Assembly (NCBI GenBank): GCA_937930135.1
Contig: CALGVO010000034.1
Span: 1 to 22,856, forward strand
Source: an uncultured Synechococcus sp.
Lineage (GTDB): Bacteria > Cyanobacteriota > Cyanobacteriia > PCC-6307 > Cyanobiaceae
Length of the DNA stretch: 22,856 bases
Direction: 5' to 3'
Both the position numbers and the translations under genes were made by a program. This document shows positions 14,182 to 21,257 of the stretch, one piece after another. The notes under the pieces were generated by a model. That model did no database searches, was not told the DNA's origin, and saw only the letters and a list, made by a program, of their open reading frames with translations. The stretch's first letter is position 1. Each line of letters starts with the position of its first letter.

Positions 14182-14799
14182 ATGACAGCCGCTTCGCCTC
14201 TCGCCACCCATCCCAACGCCTTGCTCCACCGGCTCCGGATGGGAGGGGCCGCCATGCTCCCCACCGACACCCTGCCGGCTCTGGCATCTCTGCCGGAGCA
14301 TGCCCGGCAGATTTGGCAGCTCAAACGGCGTTCGCTTCGGAAGCCCCTCATCCTGATGGGGGCTGAACCCGAGAGCCTGCTCACCCATGTGGCTCCCGAT
14401 GTGCGTGGGGAGGCCGCCGCCTTGGCTTCTACCCACTGGCCCGGGGCCCTCACGCTGGTGTTGCCCGCCTCCGGCCCCACTGTTCAGCATCTGCACCCGG
14501 GGGCGGCCACCCTCGGTCTGCGCATTCCCGATTGTGCGCCTACCCGGCACCTGTTGACCCTCAGCGGTCCTCTGGCGACCACCAGCATCAACCGCTCCGG
14601 TGAGCCTGCAGCTCAGTCAGACCGGGAAGCGACGCAATGTTTCCCTTCGCTCCCCCTGCTGGGCCCCTTGCCCTGGCCGGAGCCCTCAGGGCAAGCCAGC
14701 ACGGTCCTGGCCTGGCTTGGGCCGGGCCGGTGGCAGTTGCTGCGGCAAGGCGCTGTGATGCCGACAGGTCTGCTGCTTCAGCCTCCATGCTCTGGTTGA
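14182..14799 (+). CDS. TsaC/Sua5-family (YrdC domain) threonylcarbamoyl-AMP synthase
   Basis: The 205-residue protein is a stand-alone YrdC domain. It shows MLPTDTLPALASL (25-37), the basic KRRSLRKPLILM segment (49-59), WPGALTLVLP, LGLRIPD (111-117) and TTSINRSGEP (133-142), which correspond to the nucleotide, threonine and bicarbonate pocket. These enzymes make threonylcarbamoyl-AMP for t6A37 of tRNAs decoding ANN. The usual Y-G-L after PTDT is replaced by P-A-L, so it may be a divergent paralogue. The ATG at 14182 is chosen because an upstream ATG at 14140 lies inside prmC. Its last 13 bases overlap a small membrane-protein gene. Confidence 0.88.
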   Translation: MTAASPLATHPNALLHRLRMGGAAMLPTDTLPALASLPEHARQIWQLKRRSLRKPLILMGAEPESLLTHVAPDVRGEAAALASTHWPGALTLVLPASGPTVQHLHPGAATLGLRIPDCAPTRHLLTLSGPLATTSINRSGEPAAQSDREATQCFPSLPLLGPLPWPEPSGQASTVLAWLGPGRWQLLRQGAVMPTGLLLQPPCSG

Positions 14800-14954
14800 T
14801 CGCCCTGGTGGTGTTGCTCCAGGCCCTGGCCCAGTGGCCCCTGGAGCCGGTGATGCGCCTCTGCACCTCCGTGCTCAACCTCCAGTGGCTCCCCTGGCTG
14901 CTGGCCCTGGTCGGGGTGTGGCTGTTGGCGGGTCGTCCTGGCGAGGAACGCTGA
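14787..14954 (+). CDS. Small two-helix membrane protein, function unknown
   Basis: The ATG at 14787 opens a 55-residue frame, MLWLIALVVLLQALAQWP onward, ending WLLAGRPGEER. It has two hydrophobic helices, about residues 1-17 and 31-49, separated by a polar turn, and a charged C-terminus. It overlaps the end of the TsaC-like gene by 13 bases in another frame. The same frame is open further upstream to an ATG at 14637, but that stretch lies wholly within the TsaC gene. No family is recognised. The hydrophobic pattern and the position at the end of the operon favour a real gene. Confidence 0.68.
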   Translation: MLWLIALVVLLQALAQWPLEPVMRLCTSVLNLQWLPWLLALVGVWLLAGRPGEER

Positions 14955-14967
14955 CAGGGTGGCCTGA

Positions 14968-15039
14968 AGCCGGCTAACGGATTTGAACCGATGGCCTTCG
15001 CTTTACAAAAGCGCTGCTCTACCGCTGAGCTAAGCCGGC
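14968..15039 (-). tRNA. tRNA-Thr (UGU)
   Basis: A 72-base cloverleaf folds on the minus strand. The acceptor is GCCGGCT paired perfectly with AGCCGGC, and the D-arm is GCTC...GAGC. The anticodon loop TTTGTAA has anticodon TGT, which reads ACA. The T-loop is TTCAAAT on a stem with one apparent T-T mismatch. The discriminator is T and CCA is not encoded. U8-A9-G10 also serves as the stop codon of the upstream pedR-like gene. Confidence 0.96.
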
Positions 15040-15272
15040 GATAGCGGCAGTGTAACGGTCGGTTCAGCGCTTGCGTCCTGGCTTCGGCCGAGCCGCCAGA
15101 GCACCAATTCCAGCCGGGAGCGACAGCCTGTTTTTTCCAGCGCATGGCTGATGTGAGACTCCACCGTGCGGACGCTCACCACCTGACGTTCCGCGATGGC
15201 CCGGTTGCTGAGCCCTTGGCTGAGCAGATTGAGGATGGTCTGTTCGGTGGGGGTGAGGCGATGGGATGGCAA
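15030..15272 (-). CDS. pedR: PedR-like single-domain LuxR-type regulator
   Basis: The 80-residue protein is almost entirely a LuxR/GerE helix-turn-helix: LTPTEQTILNLLSQGLSNRAIAERQ, then the recognition helix SVRTVESHISHALEKTG. It has no receiver domain. Such stand-alone proteins in cyanobacteria include PedR (Ssl0564), which responds to photosynthetic electron transport through thioredoxin. The single Cys50 right after the helix could be a redox site, by inference. It begins 14 bases after minE, suggesting read-through from the min operon. The TAG stop at 15030-15032 lies inside tRNA-Thr, so its last two sense codons (CCG-GCT, Pro-Ala) come from the tRNA acceptor stem. Confidence 0.85.
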   Translation of the reverse strand: MPSHRLTPTEQTILNLLSQGLSNRAIAERQVVSVRTVESHISHALEKTGCRSRLELVLWRLGRSQDASAEPTVTLPLSPA

Positions 15273-15286
15273 GGCGTTCTTGGCGA

Positions 15287-15592
15287 CTACTCGAAGGATT
15301 CCCCGCTCCTGTCGATGCTCCGTTCGCTCACTGCCAGTGGTCGGCGGATGGGCAGATTGGCGACCAGGGCGGTCACCCGGTCTTCGGTTTCCAGGCTCAC
15401 ATCGCCGTGGTCCAGGTCGATCTCCACATATTTGGCCACCACTTCCAGAATCTCCCGACGCATCTGTTCGAGCAGTTCGGGACTGAGATCTGTGCGGTCA
15501 TGGGCCAGCACCAGCTGCAGACGCTCCCTGGCGGTGGTGGCGCTGGCCGGTTGGCGGCCGAGCAGCTTGTCGAGGATGTCGCGCAGGGTCAT
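15287..15592 (-). CDS. minE: Cell division topological specificity factor MinE
   Basis: The 101-residue protein has the MinE N-terminal membrane-targeting and MinD-contact segment (MTLRDILDKLLGRQ, then ARERLQLVLAHDR) and the topological-specificity domain with LLEQMRREILEVVAKYVEID. It drives MinD off the membrane and sets up pole-to-pole oscillation, so that Z rings form at midcell. It starts 4 bases after the minD stop. Confidence 0.96.
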   Translation of the reverse strand: MTLRDILDKLLGRQPASATTARERLQLVLAHDRTDLSPELLEQMRREILEVVAKYVEIDLDHGDVSLETEDRVTALVANLPIRRPLAVSERSIDRSGESFE

Positions 15593-15596
15593 CGGG

Positions 15597-16412
15597 TCAG
15601 AAGATCTTCTTTTGCATCAGGCGGCGGACCTTGGCCCGAAGGCCGCGGCCTTCTTTGGCGGGGTCGATCAGGGGGACATCCTCACCCTGGAGTCGGCGGG
15701 CGATGTTGCTGTAAGCGCGAGCGGCCGGAGACTGGCTCCCACTGAGGGTGAGCGGCTCGCCGCGATTGGTGCTCACGATCACCTGTTCGTCTTCCAGCAC
15801 CAGGCCGAGCAGAGGCAGGGCGAGGATATCGGTGACGTCATCGACCGCGAGCATCTCCTGGTTGGCCATCATTTTCGGCCGCACTCGGTTGAGCACCAGC
15901 TGCACGGGGCTGAGCCCCTGGGTGTTGAGCAGGCCGATCACACGATCGGCATCACGGACGGCCGAAACCTCCGGTGTGGTGATCACGATCGCTTCCCGGG
16001 CGGCGGCGGCCGCATTCTTGAAACCGTCTTCGATCCCGGCAGGGCAGTCGATCAGCACGGTGTCGAACTGCTTCGCCAGCATGCCCACAATCGATTGCAT
16101 GTCTTCGGGCTTGAGCCACTCGAGCATGCGCGGATTTCCCGCCGGCAGGAGGGCCAGGTTCGGTTCCTGCTTGTGCTTCACCAGTGCCTGGTCGAGCCGG
16201 CAGCTTTTGGCGAGCACCTCCTGGGCGGTGTACACGATTCGGTTTTCCAGGCCGAGAAGCAGATCGAGGTTGCGGAGGCCGAAATCGGCATCGAGCACCA
16301 CGGTCTTGTGACCCTGGCGTGCCAGGGCGATGCCGAGGTTGGCGGTGAGCGTGGTTTTACCCACACCTCCTTTGCCGGAGCAGATCAGGATCGTTCGCGA
16401 GATGGACGCCAC
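15597..16412 (-). CDS. minD: Septum-site determining ATPase MinD
   Basis: The 271-residue ATPase has a deviant Walker A motif, CSGKGGVGKTT (residues 11-21, with signature Lys14 and Lys19). Further motifs are VVLDADFGLRNLDLLLGLE and the Walker B-like VLIDCPAGIE. A basic amphipathic C-terminal membrane-targeting helix (LRAKVRRLMQKKIF) ends the protein. It recruits MinC to the membrane in its ATP form. It lies between minC (19 bases upstream) and minE (4 bases downstream). Confidence 0.97.
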   Translation of the reverse strand: MASISRTILICSGKGGVGKTTLTANLGIALARQGHKTVVLDADFGLRNLDLLLGLENRIVYTAQEVLAKSCRLDQALVKHKQEPNLALLPAGNPRMLEWLKPEDMQSIVGMLAKQFDTVLIDCPAGIEDGFKNAAAAAREAIVITTPEVSAVRDADRVIGLLNTQGLSPVQLVLNRVRPKMMANQEMLAVDDVTDILALPLLGLVLEDEQVIVSTNRGEPLTLSGSQSPAARAYSNIARRLQGEDVPLIDPAKEGRGLRAKVRRLMQKKIF

Positions 16413-16431
16413 GGGCTCCCGGGAAGTCGCG

Positions 16432-17139
16432 TCAGCCTAGAGGTGGTCTGGGCATCTGAGCATCTGCCGCTTCAATCACAATCTCTCCCGCTTCGAGTCG
16501 GGCCTGTTCGGCCAGTCCGGGCTGGGGGCGTTCCTCAGGACCGCGCGCCACGGTGTCGGCGATGCGCAGCTGTAACGGTCTGAGTTGTAACGCCACGATC
16601 CGTGCCCCTTCATGGCCGTGAACGCCGGCGTGGGCACTGCCACGCAGGCGTCCCCACACGAGCACGTCGCCGCCGGCGGTCACCCTGGCGCCTGGATTGA
16701 CATCCCCCAGCACCAGCAGGTGCCCCTGGGCGGTGAGGTGATCACCGGACCGCAGAGTGCCGCGATGGAGGCGGAGGCTGTCATCCGGCTGGGCCTCTTC
16801 CTCTGGCTGGTCTTGATCTGGCTGGTCTGGCGGCGCCTGCCTCGATGGCTCGATCCAGCGCGTGGGAAGGCCGAGAGCGTGGCCACTCACCACTGTGTCG
16901 ATGCTCTGAGCTTCCAGGCAACGGATCGGGTGACCCGCTGCTTCGAGTTCGCCCAGCAGTTCCAACAGATCGCGTCCGCTCAAGGCCCAGTCTGCGCAGA
17001 CCAGATCCACTGGCCCAGGCGGAAGACGTGAGAGCGCGGCAGGCAGGGCCTCGCGCCAGTGGAGCGTGCGCTGACTGGGGAGGGTCAGCACCGGGTGGCG
17101 CTGGGCGGGAACCGGTGACTGGGCGTCGGGCGCGTGCAT
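16432..17139 (-). CDS. minC: Septum-site determining protein MinC
   Basis: The 235-residue protein ends in the MinC beta-helix domain: LHRGTLRSGDHLTAQGHLLVLGDVNPGARVTAGGDVLVWGRLRGSAHAG is the hallmark of the family, spanning about residues 125-210. The N-terminal FtsZ-contacting half is divergent. The two are joined by an acidic, proline-rich linker (about 104-122, QAPPDQPDQDQPEEEAQPDD). MinC blocks FtsZ assembly away from midcell. The ATG was chosen because it lies 9 bases after a candidate small ORF, and no longer frame looks conserved. Confidence 0.94.
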   Translation of the reverse strand: MHAPDAQSPVPAQRHPVLTLPSQRTLHWREALPAALSRLPPGPVDLVCADWALSGRDLLELLGELEAAGHPIRCLEAQSIDTVVSGHALGLPTRWIEPSRQAPPDQPDQDQPEEEAQPDDSLRLHRGTLRSGDHLTAQGHLLVLGDVNPGARVTAGGDVLVWGRLRGSAHAGVHGHEGARIVALQLRPLQLRIADTVARGPEERPQPGLAEQARLEAGEIVIEAADAQMPRPPLG

Positions 17140-17148
17140 GGGCCAACG

Positions 17149-17331
17149 CTAGAGCTGATCGAGTTGTTGAGTTTGTTCATGAGTGATCGATCCGGGCTGT
17201 TGCCTGATTCTCAAACGAGGCCCACGCTCCGTCAGCTTTTCTTCGGCATGAGTTCCGCCTTTGGCGGTGATCTGGTTTCGGCGATTGTGTGTGCTGATGT
17301 TGCGCACGCGTGTTTCGCCCCTGTGCTTCAT
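17149..17331 (-). CDS. Doubtful small basic ORF in the HD-minC gap
   Basis: A 60-codon frame begins with an ATG that overlaps the HD-protein stop as ATGA and ends 9 bases before minC, so it exactly fills the 188-base gap. The predicted peptide (MKHRGETRVRNISTHNRRNQ at its start) is basic and polar, with no domain. About 58% of third codon positions are G or C, clearly lower than in the neighbouring genes, so coding is doubtful. A CCGCC-TTT-GGCGG hairpin (17255-17267) lies inside. The region may instead be a minC leader and promoter. Confidence 0.25.
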   Translation of the reverse strand: MKHRGETRVRNISTHNRRNQITAKGGTHAEEKLTERGPRLRIRQQPGSITHEQTQQLDQL

Positions 17332-18611
17332 GACTGTTGCCGGGGTCGTAGGGGTTTGGGGCCTGAATCAACGCGGAGCATCGCGTGATTCAGCGCTGGG
17401 CTGATGCTGCCGGGATGGATCAACCAGGCCGTCTCCTCGGGGGTGGAGAGGCTGTTCACCAGAGCTGAACACTGCTCGAGCGCCTGTAGGTGATGGCCGT
17501 CCCAGAGGCGCAGCCCGCCCCGGTAAGGGTGGTAACCACGCAGCTGCTGATGGCGCAGCCCGCAGGTCAGCGCCGGATCCAGACCCTCCTGCTCCGCCAG
17601 TTGCCGTGCCAGGGCGAGCAATTCCAACTGGGCACCTGAGGCCAGCTGATTCACCGGCATCGCCTTGAGCAGCCGGCGATGCAGAAATCGCTGGCAGAGC
17701 TCCGCCAGGGGAGGCGGGGCCTCCTCACTCCAGCGCAGCAGGTGATACCCGGTGCGCAGGTCGTCGTTGGCCTCGAAGCTGTCGAGATCCAACGCCTGGG
17801 GATCCCAGAGCCAGCGGGCCATGGTGCTGTCGCTCCACACCCGTTCCGGCCCCAGTTGGCGCGCGGTGCGGATCAGTTGCTCCAGCAGCCAGTTGCACAC
17901 CACGTTCAAGCGGTGGTTGTACACGCTGCGATACATCAGATTGCGCACCACCAGGTAGTGCTCCACGGCCATCAGGCCTTTGGGGTGGATCGCCAGCGCA
18001 CCATCGGGCGCCAGGGTGAGGGCGGAGAGGATCCGTTCCAGATCGAGTTGGCCGTAGCGGGTGCCGGTGCTGTAGCTGTCGCGGAGCAGGTAATCGAGGC
18101 GATCGCAGTCGAGTTGGCTGCTCACCAGCGCCTTGATCACCGGCCGTTCGGCCCGGCCATGGAGCAGGAGATCGGCCACCGCTTCGGCGGTTCCGTGCCC
18201 CACCCCATCCAGGATGTTGCGAATCTCCGGGTGGTCGCGCACCAGTCGCGCCGACCAGGTCTCATGGCGCAAACCAAACATCTCTTCCCCTGTGTGGCTG
18301 AGGGGGCCGTGGCCGAGATCGTGCAGGAGGGCCGAGGCGTAAAGCACCGGGCGTTGCGCCTCTAAGCTGGGATCCCGTCTGATCAGCCGCTCAAGGGCCT
18401 GGCGGGCGAGGTGAAAGACCCCAAGCGAATGGGTGAAGCGGCTGGATTCGGCGCCATGGAAGGTGAGGAATGCCGGTCCGAGCTGACGGATGCGCCGCAG
18501 GCGTTGAAACGGTCGGCTGTCGACCAGGGCCAGCACCATGGCCTCGGCCGGCTGGTCGCCATCGAGGCGAATGCTGCGGTGGAGAGGGTCATGGAACGTT
18601 CTGCTGCCCAT
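17328..18611 (-). CDS. HD-domain phosphohydrolase (SAMHD1/dGTPase-like)
   Basis: The 427-residue protein has a metal-binding HD domain. SSRFTHSLGVFHLA contains His61, ALLHDLGHGPLSHTGEE contains His97-Asp98 with His101 and His106, and a downstream LDCDRLDYLLRDS motif completes the pattern of HD nucleotide triphosphohydrolases and their relatives. The MGSRTFHDPLHRSI start is typical, and the ATG at 18611 comes 4 bases after the ctpA stop; the frame extends upstream to 18824 only within ctpA. It probably hydrolyses a dNTP or related phosphate ester in the cytoplasm. The substrate is not known. Confidence 0.9.
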   Translation of the reverse strand: MGSRTFHDPLHRSIRLDGDQPAEAMVLALVDSRPFQRLRRIRQLGPAFLTFHGAESSRFTHSLGVFHLARQALERLIRRDPSLEAQRPVLYASALLHDLGHGPLSHTGEEMFGLRHETWSARLVRDHPEIRNILDGVGHGTAEAVADLLLHGRAERPVIKALVSSQLDCDRLDYLLRDSYSTGTRYGQLDLERILSALTLAPDGALAIHPKGLMAVEHYLVVRNLMYRSVYNHRLNVVCNWLLEQLIRTARQLGPERVWSDSTMARWLWDPQALDLDSFEANDDLRTGYHLLRWSEEAPPPLAELCQRFLHRRLLKAMPVNQLASGAQLELLALARQLAEQEGLDPALTCGLRHQQLRGYHPYRGGLRLWDGHHLQALEQCSALVNSLSTPEETAWLIHPGSISPALNHAMLRVDSGPKPLRPRQQS

Positions 18612-18615
18612 CGGA

Positions 18616-19932
18616 TCAGCCGGCTTCGACGGCCGGAAGCGCTGCATCCGGATCAGCCGGAGCTTCGCCCAGGGATTGGGTCGTGGTCTCCCGATCCAGC
18701 AGCGATTCCATGAACCGTTCGGCGTCGAGCAGCCAACGGTCGCCGTCCCCGCCTGGATTGAGCGGTTCCGGTTGATCGAGAAGCCGCTCGGGTTCGATCC
18801 CCTGTCCCTGGATGTCGCGACCACTCGGCGTCACATAACCCGCCACGGTCACTGCCAGGCCGCTGCCATCACTGAGATGGGTGAGCGTCTGGATCAGGCC
18901 TTTGCCGAAGGTGCGGCTGCCAAGCAGTGGTGACCGTCCATCGTCCTGAAGCGCTCCCGCCAGGATTTCGCTGGCGCTGGCTGTGCCCCCGTTCACCAGG
19001 GTCACCATAGGTCCGTCATACAGGCTTCCCTTTCCTGCCTGGATCGGGTCCGCGATTCCATCCCGATTGCGGGTCTCCACGATCGGCTGGTTGCTCAGGA
19101 AGGCATCGGCCACGCTCAAGCCAGCACTCACCAGGCCACCGGAGTTGTTGCGCAGATCCAGCACCAACCCCTCGATTCCTTTATTTGAAAGTTCTTGCAG
19201 TGCTTCGCGCACCTGATCGGGCACCCCGTCGCTGAATTGGGTGATGCGCAGATACCCGAGGGTGTGAGTGTCGCTGCGCAGGCGGCGGGTGCGCACGGGG
19301 CGAAGATCCACATGGCGTCGCTCCAGGGTCACTTCCTGCTCCGCACCGGTTGGGGTCTGGAGCAGAAGCACCACCTGGGTCCCAATGTCACCGCGTAAGC
19401 GAGCCGCCGTGGCCTCCAGACCAAGGCTGTCGGTGGATTCGCCGTTCACGGCACACACGAGCGTTCCACTGGTGATCCCGGCATCGGCGGCGGGTGACCC
19501 CTCCAGAGGGGCGATGACCACCACGCGCTCATCCTCCCGTCGGTGCCCCAATTGCAGACCTACGCCACTGAGATTGCCTTTGTTGCTCGCCTTCATGGCG
19601 TCGTAGTCAGTTGGTCGCAGCAACCGCGTGTAAGGGTCCCCGATCGGAGCCAGCATCGCGTCGATGGCGTTGTAAGCCTCGTTGCTGGTTTGAATCGATC
19701 CCTCCAGGGCCTTCTGGCGCAGCCGGCGCCAATGGATCTGATCGAAGCGGCCAGGGTCGACATAGCTCTGGTTCACCAGCTTCCAGCTCTCCACCACCAG
19801 CTGCTGGGCGTCGTTGAGCGCCAGAGCCGGATGGGCGGCCATCAGGCTGGTCAGCAGCAGGCCAATCAGGGCAAAAGCCAGATGCCGCAAGGGGTTGGCC
19901 CAGCGGTTAACAGTCGGCAACATCGGCTTCAT
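18616..19932 (-). CDS. ctpA: Carboxyl-terminal processing protease (CtpA family, S41)
   Basis: The 438-residue precursor starts with a Sec signal peptide (hydrophobic residues about 17-37, likely cut after AHPALA). A PDZ domain lies around residues 118-210 and the tail-specific protease core around 215-390. The Ser-Lys dyad is predicted at Ser319 (NGGTASASEI) and Lys344 (RTFGKG), with the usual 25-residue spacing. CtpA matures the D1 protein of PSII in the thylakoid lumen; paralogues exist, so D1 processing is likely but not proven. The ATG at 19932 (MKPMLPTVN) was chosen because an upstream extension would run into petB, which is divergent across 59 bases. Confidence 0.93.
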   Translation of the reverse strand: MKPMLPTVNRWANPLRHLAFALIGLLLTSLMAAHPALALNDAQQLVVESWKLVNQSYVDPGRFDQIHWRRLRQKALEGSIQTSNEAYNAIDAMLAPIGDPYTRLLRPTDYDAMKASNKGNLSGVGLQLGHRREDERVVVIAPLEGSPAADAGITSGTLVCAVNGESTDSLGLEATAARLRGDIGTQVVLLLQTPTGAEQEVTLERRHVDLRPVRTRRLRSDTHTLGYLRITQFSDGVPDQVREALQELSNKGIEGLVLDLRNNSGGLVSAGLSVADAFLSNQPIVETRNRDGIADPIQAGKGSLYDGPMVTLVNGGTASASEILAGALQDDGRSPLLGSRTFGKGLIQTLTHLSDGSGLAVTVAGYVTPSGRDIQGQGIEPERLLDQPEPLNPGGDGDRWLLDAERFMESLLDRETTTQSLGEAPADPDAALPAVEAG

Positions 19933-19991
19933 CGCGGACGCGGTCGCTGGAACGTGTTCAGTAGACTCTCGCAATCCAAGCCCACCTCTGC

Positions 19992-20648
19992 ATGGCGAAC
20001 TCCTCACCCGTCTACGACTGGTTTCAGGAACGTCTTGAAATCCAAGACATCGCTGACGACATCAGCAGCAAGTACGTGCCCCCACACGTCAACATTTTCT
20101 ATTGCCTGGGCGGCATCACCCTGGTCTGCTTCCTGATCCAGTTTGCGACTGGATTTGCGATGACCTTCTATTACAAGCCCACGGTGGCTGAGGCTTACAG
20201 CTCGGTTCAGTACCTGATGACCGACGTCAGCTTCGGTTGGTTGATCCGCTCCGTGCACCGCTGGAGCGCCTCCATGATGGTGCTGATGCTGATCCTGCAC
20301 GTCTTCCGCGTGTATCTCACCGGCGGCTTCAAGCGTCCCCGCGAACTCACCTGGGTCACTGGCGTCACCATGGCGGTGATCACCGTGTCCTTCGGTGTGA
20401 CGGGATATTCCCTCCCATGGGATCAGGTGGGTTACTGGGCTGTGAAGATTGTGTCTGGTGTGCCTGCTGCCATTCCTGTGGTGGGAGATTTCATGGTTGA
20501 ACTGTTGCGTGGCGGCGAGAGTGTGGGTCAATCCACGCTGACGCGCTTCTACAGCCTTCACACGTTTGTGATGCCTTGGCTGCTGGCCGTGTTCATGCTC
20601 ATGCACTTCCTGATGATTCGGAAGCAGGGCATCTCCGGTCCCTTGTGA
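19992..20648 (+). CDS. petB: Cytochrome b6
   Basis: This 218-residue, four-helix subunit of the cytochrome b6f complex carries all four b-haem histidines (His89, His103, His190, His205, in RSVHRW, ILHVF, SLHTF and LMHFL) and Cys38, equivalent to the haem c(i) ligand Cys35. Residue numbers are shifted by three from the spinach protein, consistent with a slightly longer N-terminus (MANSSPVYDW). petD follows after 77 bases, the usual cyanobacterial pair. The 59-base gap to ctpA must hold both promoters; a weak TAGACT -10-like box lies in it. Confidence 0.98.
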   Translation: MANSSPVYDWFQERLEIQDIADDISSKYVPPHVNIFYCLGGITLVCFLIQFATGFAMTFYYKPTVAEAYSSVQYLMTDVSFGWLIRSVHRWSASMMVLMLILHVFRVYLTGGFKRPRELTWVTGVTMAVITVSFGVTGYSLPWDQVGYWAVKIVSGVPAAIPVVGDFMVELLRGGESVGQSTLTRFYSLHTFVMPWLLAVFMLMHFLMIRKQGISGPL

Positions 20649-20660
20649 TCCATTGCATTT

Positions 20661-20677
20661 GCTTCACAATCTGAAGC
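20661..20677 (+). other. petB-petD intercistronic hairpin
   Basis: GCTTCA and TGAAGC form a perfect 6-bp stem with a 5-base loop, 12 bases after the petB stop. Only a short T-rich stretch follows (GGATTTTG), so full termination is unlikely. It may mark an RNA processing or stability point between petB and petD. This reading is inference. Confidence 0.45.
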
Positions 20678-20725
20678 GGATTTTGAACAGCTGTCTCTAC
20701 GGTTCGTACATCCCCGTTCTCCATC

Positions 20726-21208
20726 ATGCACATCCTCAAAAAGCCGGATCTCACTGATCCAAAGTTGCGTGCCAAGCTCGCTAAAGGCATGGGCCACAAC
20801 TATTACGGCGAACCCGCCTGGCCCAACGATCTCCTTTACATCTTCCCTGTCGTCATCCTGGGAACGATTGCCTGCATCGTTGGTCTGGCTGTTCTCGATC
20901 CCGCCATGCTGGGCGACAAGGCTGACCCGTTCGCCACCCCTCTGGAAATTCTCCCCGAGTGGTATCTCTATCCGGTTTTTCAGATTCTGAGAGTCGTTCC
21001 GAACAAACTCCTCGGAATCGCTCTTCAGACACTGGTTCCGCTGGGCTTGATGTTGGTGCCCTTCATTGAGAGCTTCAACAAGTTCCAGAACCCGTTCCGC
21101 CGCCCGGTTGCCATGGCGGTCTTCCTCTTCGGCACGGTTACCACGATTTATCTCGGCATCGGTGCAGCTCTGCCGATCGACAAATCCCTCACCCTCGGTC
21201 TGTTCTGA
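20726..21208 (+). CDS. petD: Cytochrome b6f complex subunit IV
   Basis: The 160-residue, three-helix protein starts MHILKKPDLTDPKLRAKLAKGMGHNYYGEPAWPNDLLYIFP in family fashion and holds the Qo-site PEWY motif at residues 77-80. Its length equals that of cyanobacterial and chloroplast homologues. With cytochrome b6 it forms the quinol-oxidation core of the b6f complex. A strong intrinsic terminator begins 23 bases after its stop. Confidence 0.98.
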   Translation: MHILKKPDLTDPKLRAKLAKGMGHNYYGEPAWPNDLLYIFPVVILGTIACIVGLAVLDPAMLGDKADPFATPLEILPEWYLYPVFQILRVVPNKLLGIALQTLVPLGLMLVPFIESFNKFQNPFRRPVAMAVFLFGTVTTIYLGIGAALPIDKSLTLGLF

Positions 21209-21231
21209 CCCAGGATGTCCATGCTTTCGTT

Positions 21232-21257
21232 GCCCGGCTGTCAGCCGGGCTTTTTTT
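21232..21257 (+). terminator. Rho-independent terminator of petB-petD
   Basis: GCCCGGCT and AGCCGGGC form a perfect 8-bp stem with a 3-base loop, followed by seven T residues. It acts in the plus direction. On the minus strand the hairpin lacks a following T-tract, so the convergent invertase transcript would not be ended by it in the classical way. Confidence 0.93.

Noticed and set aside
15144..16583. 479-codon plus-strand ORF
   Set aside because: Antisense to pedR, minE and minD together, crossing three real genes; no domain.
17134..17388. 84-codon plus-strand ORF across the minC-HD gap
   Set aside because: About half of the third codon positions are G or C, far below real genes here; it overlaps both flanking genes antisense.
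18612..18824. N-terminal extension of the HD protein
   Set aside because: The extra 71 residues lie entirely inside ctpA in another frame and carry no HD-family similarity; the ATG at 18611 fits the family start.
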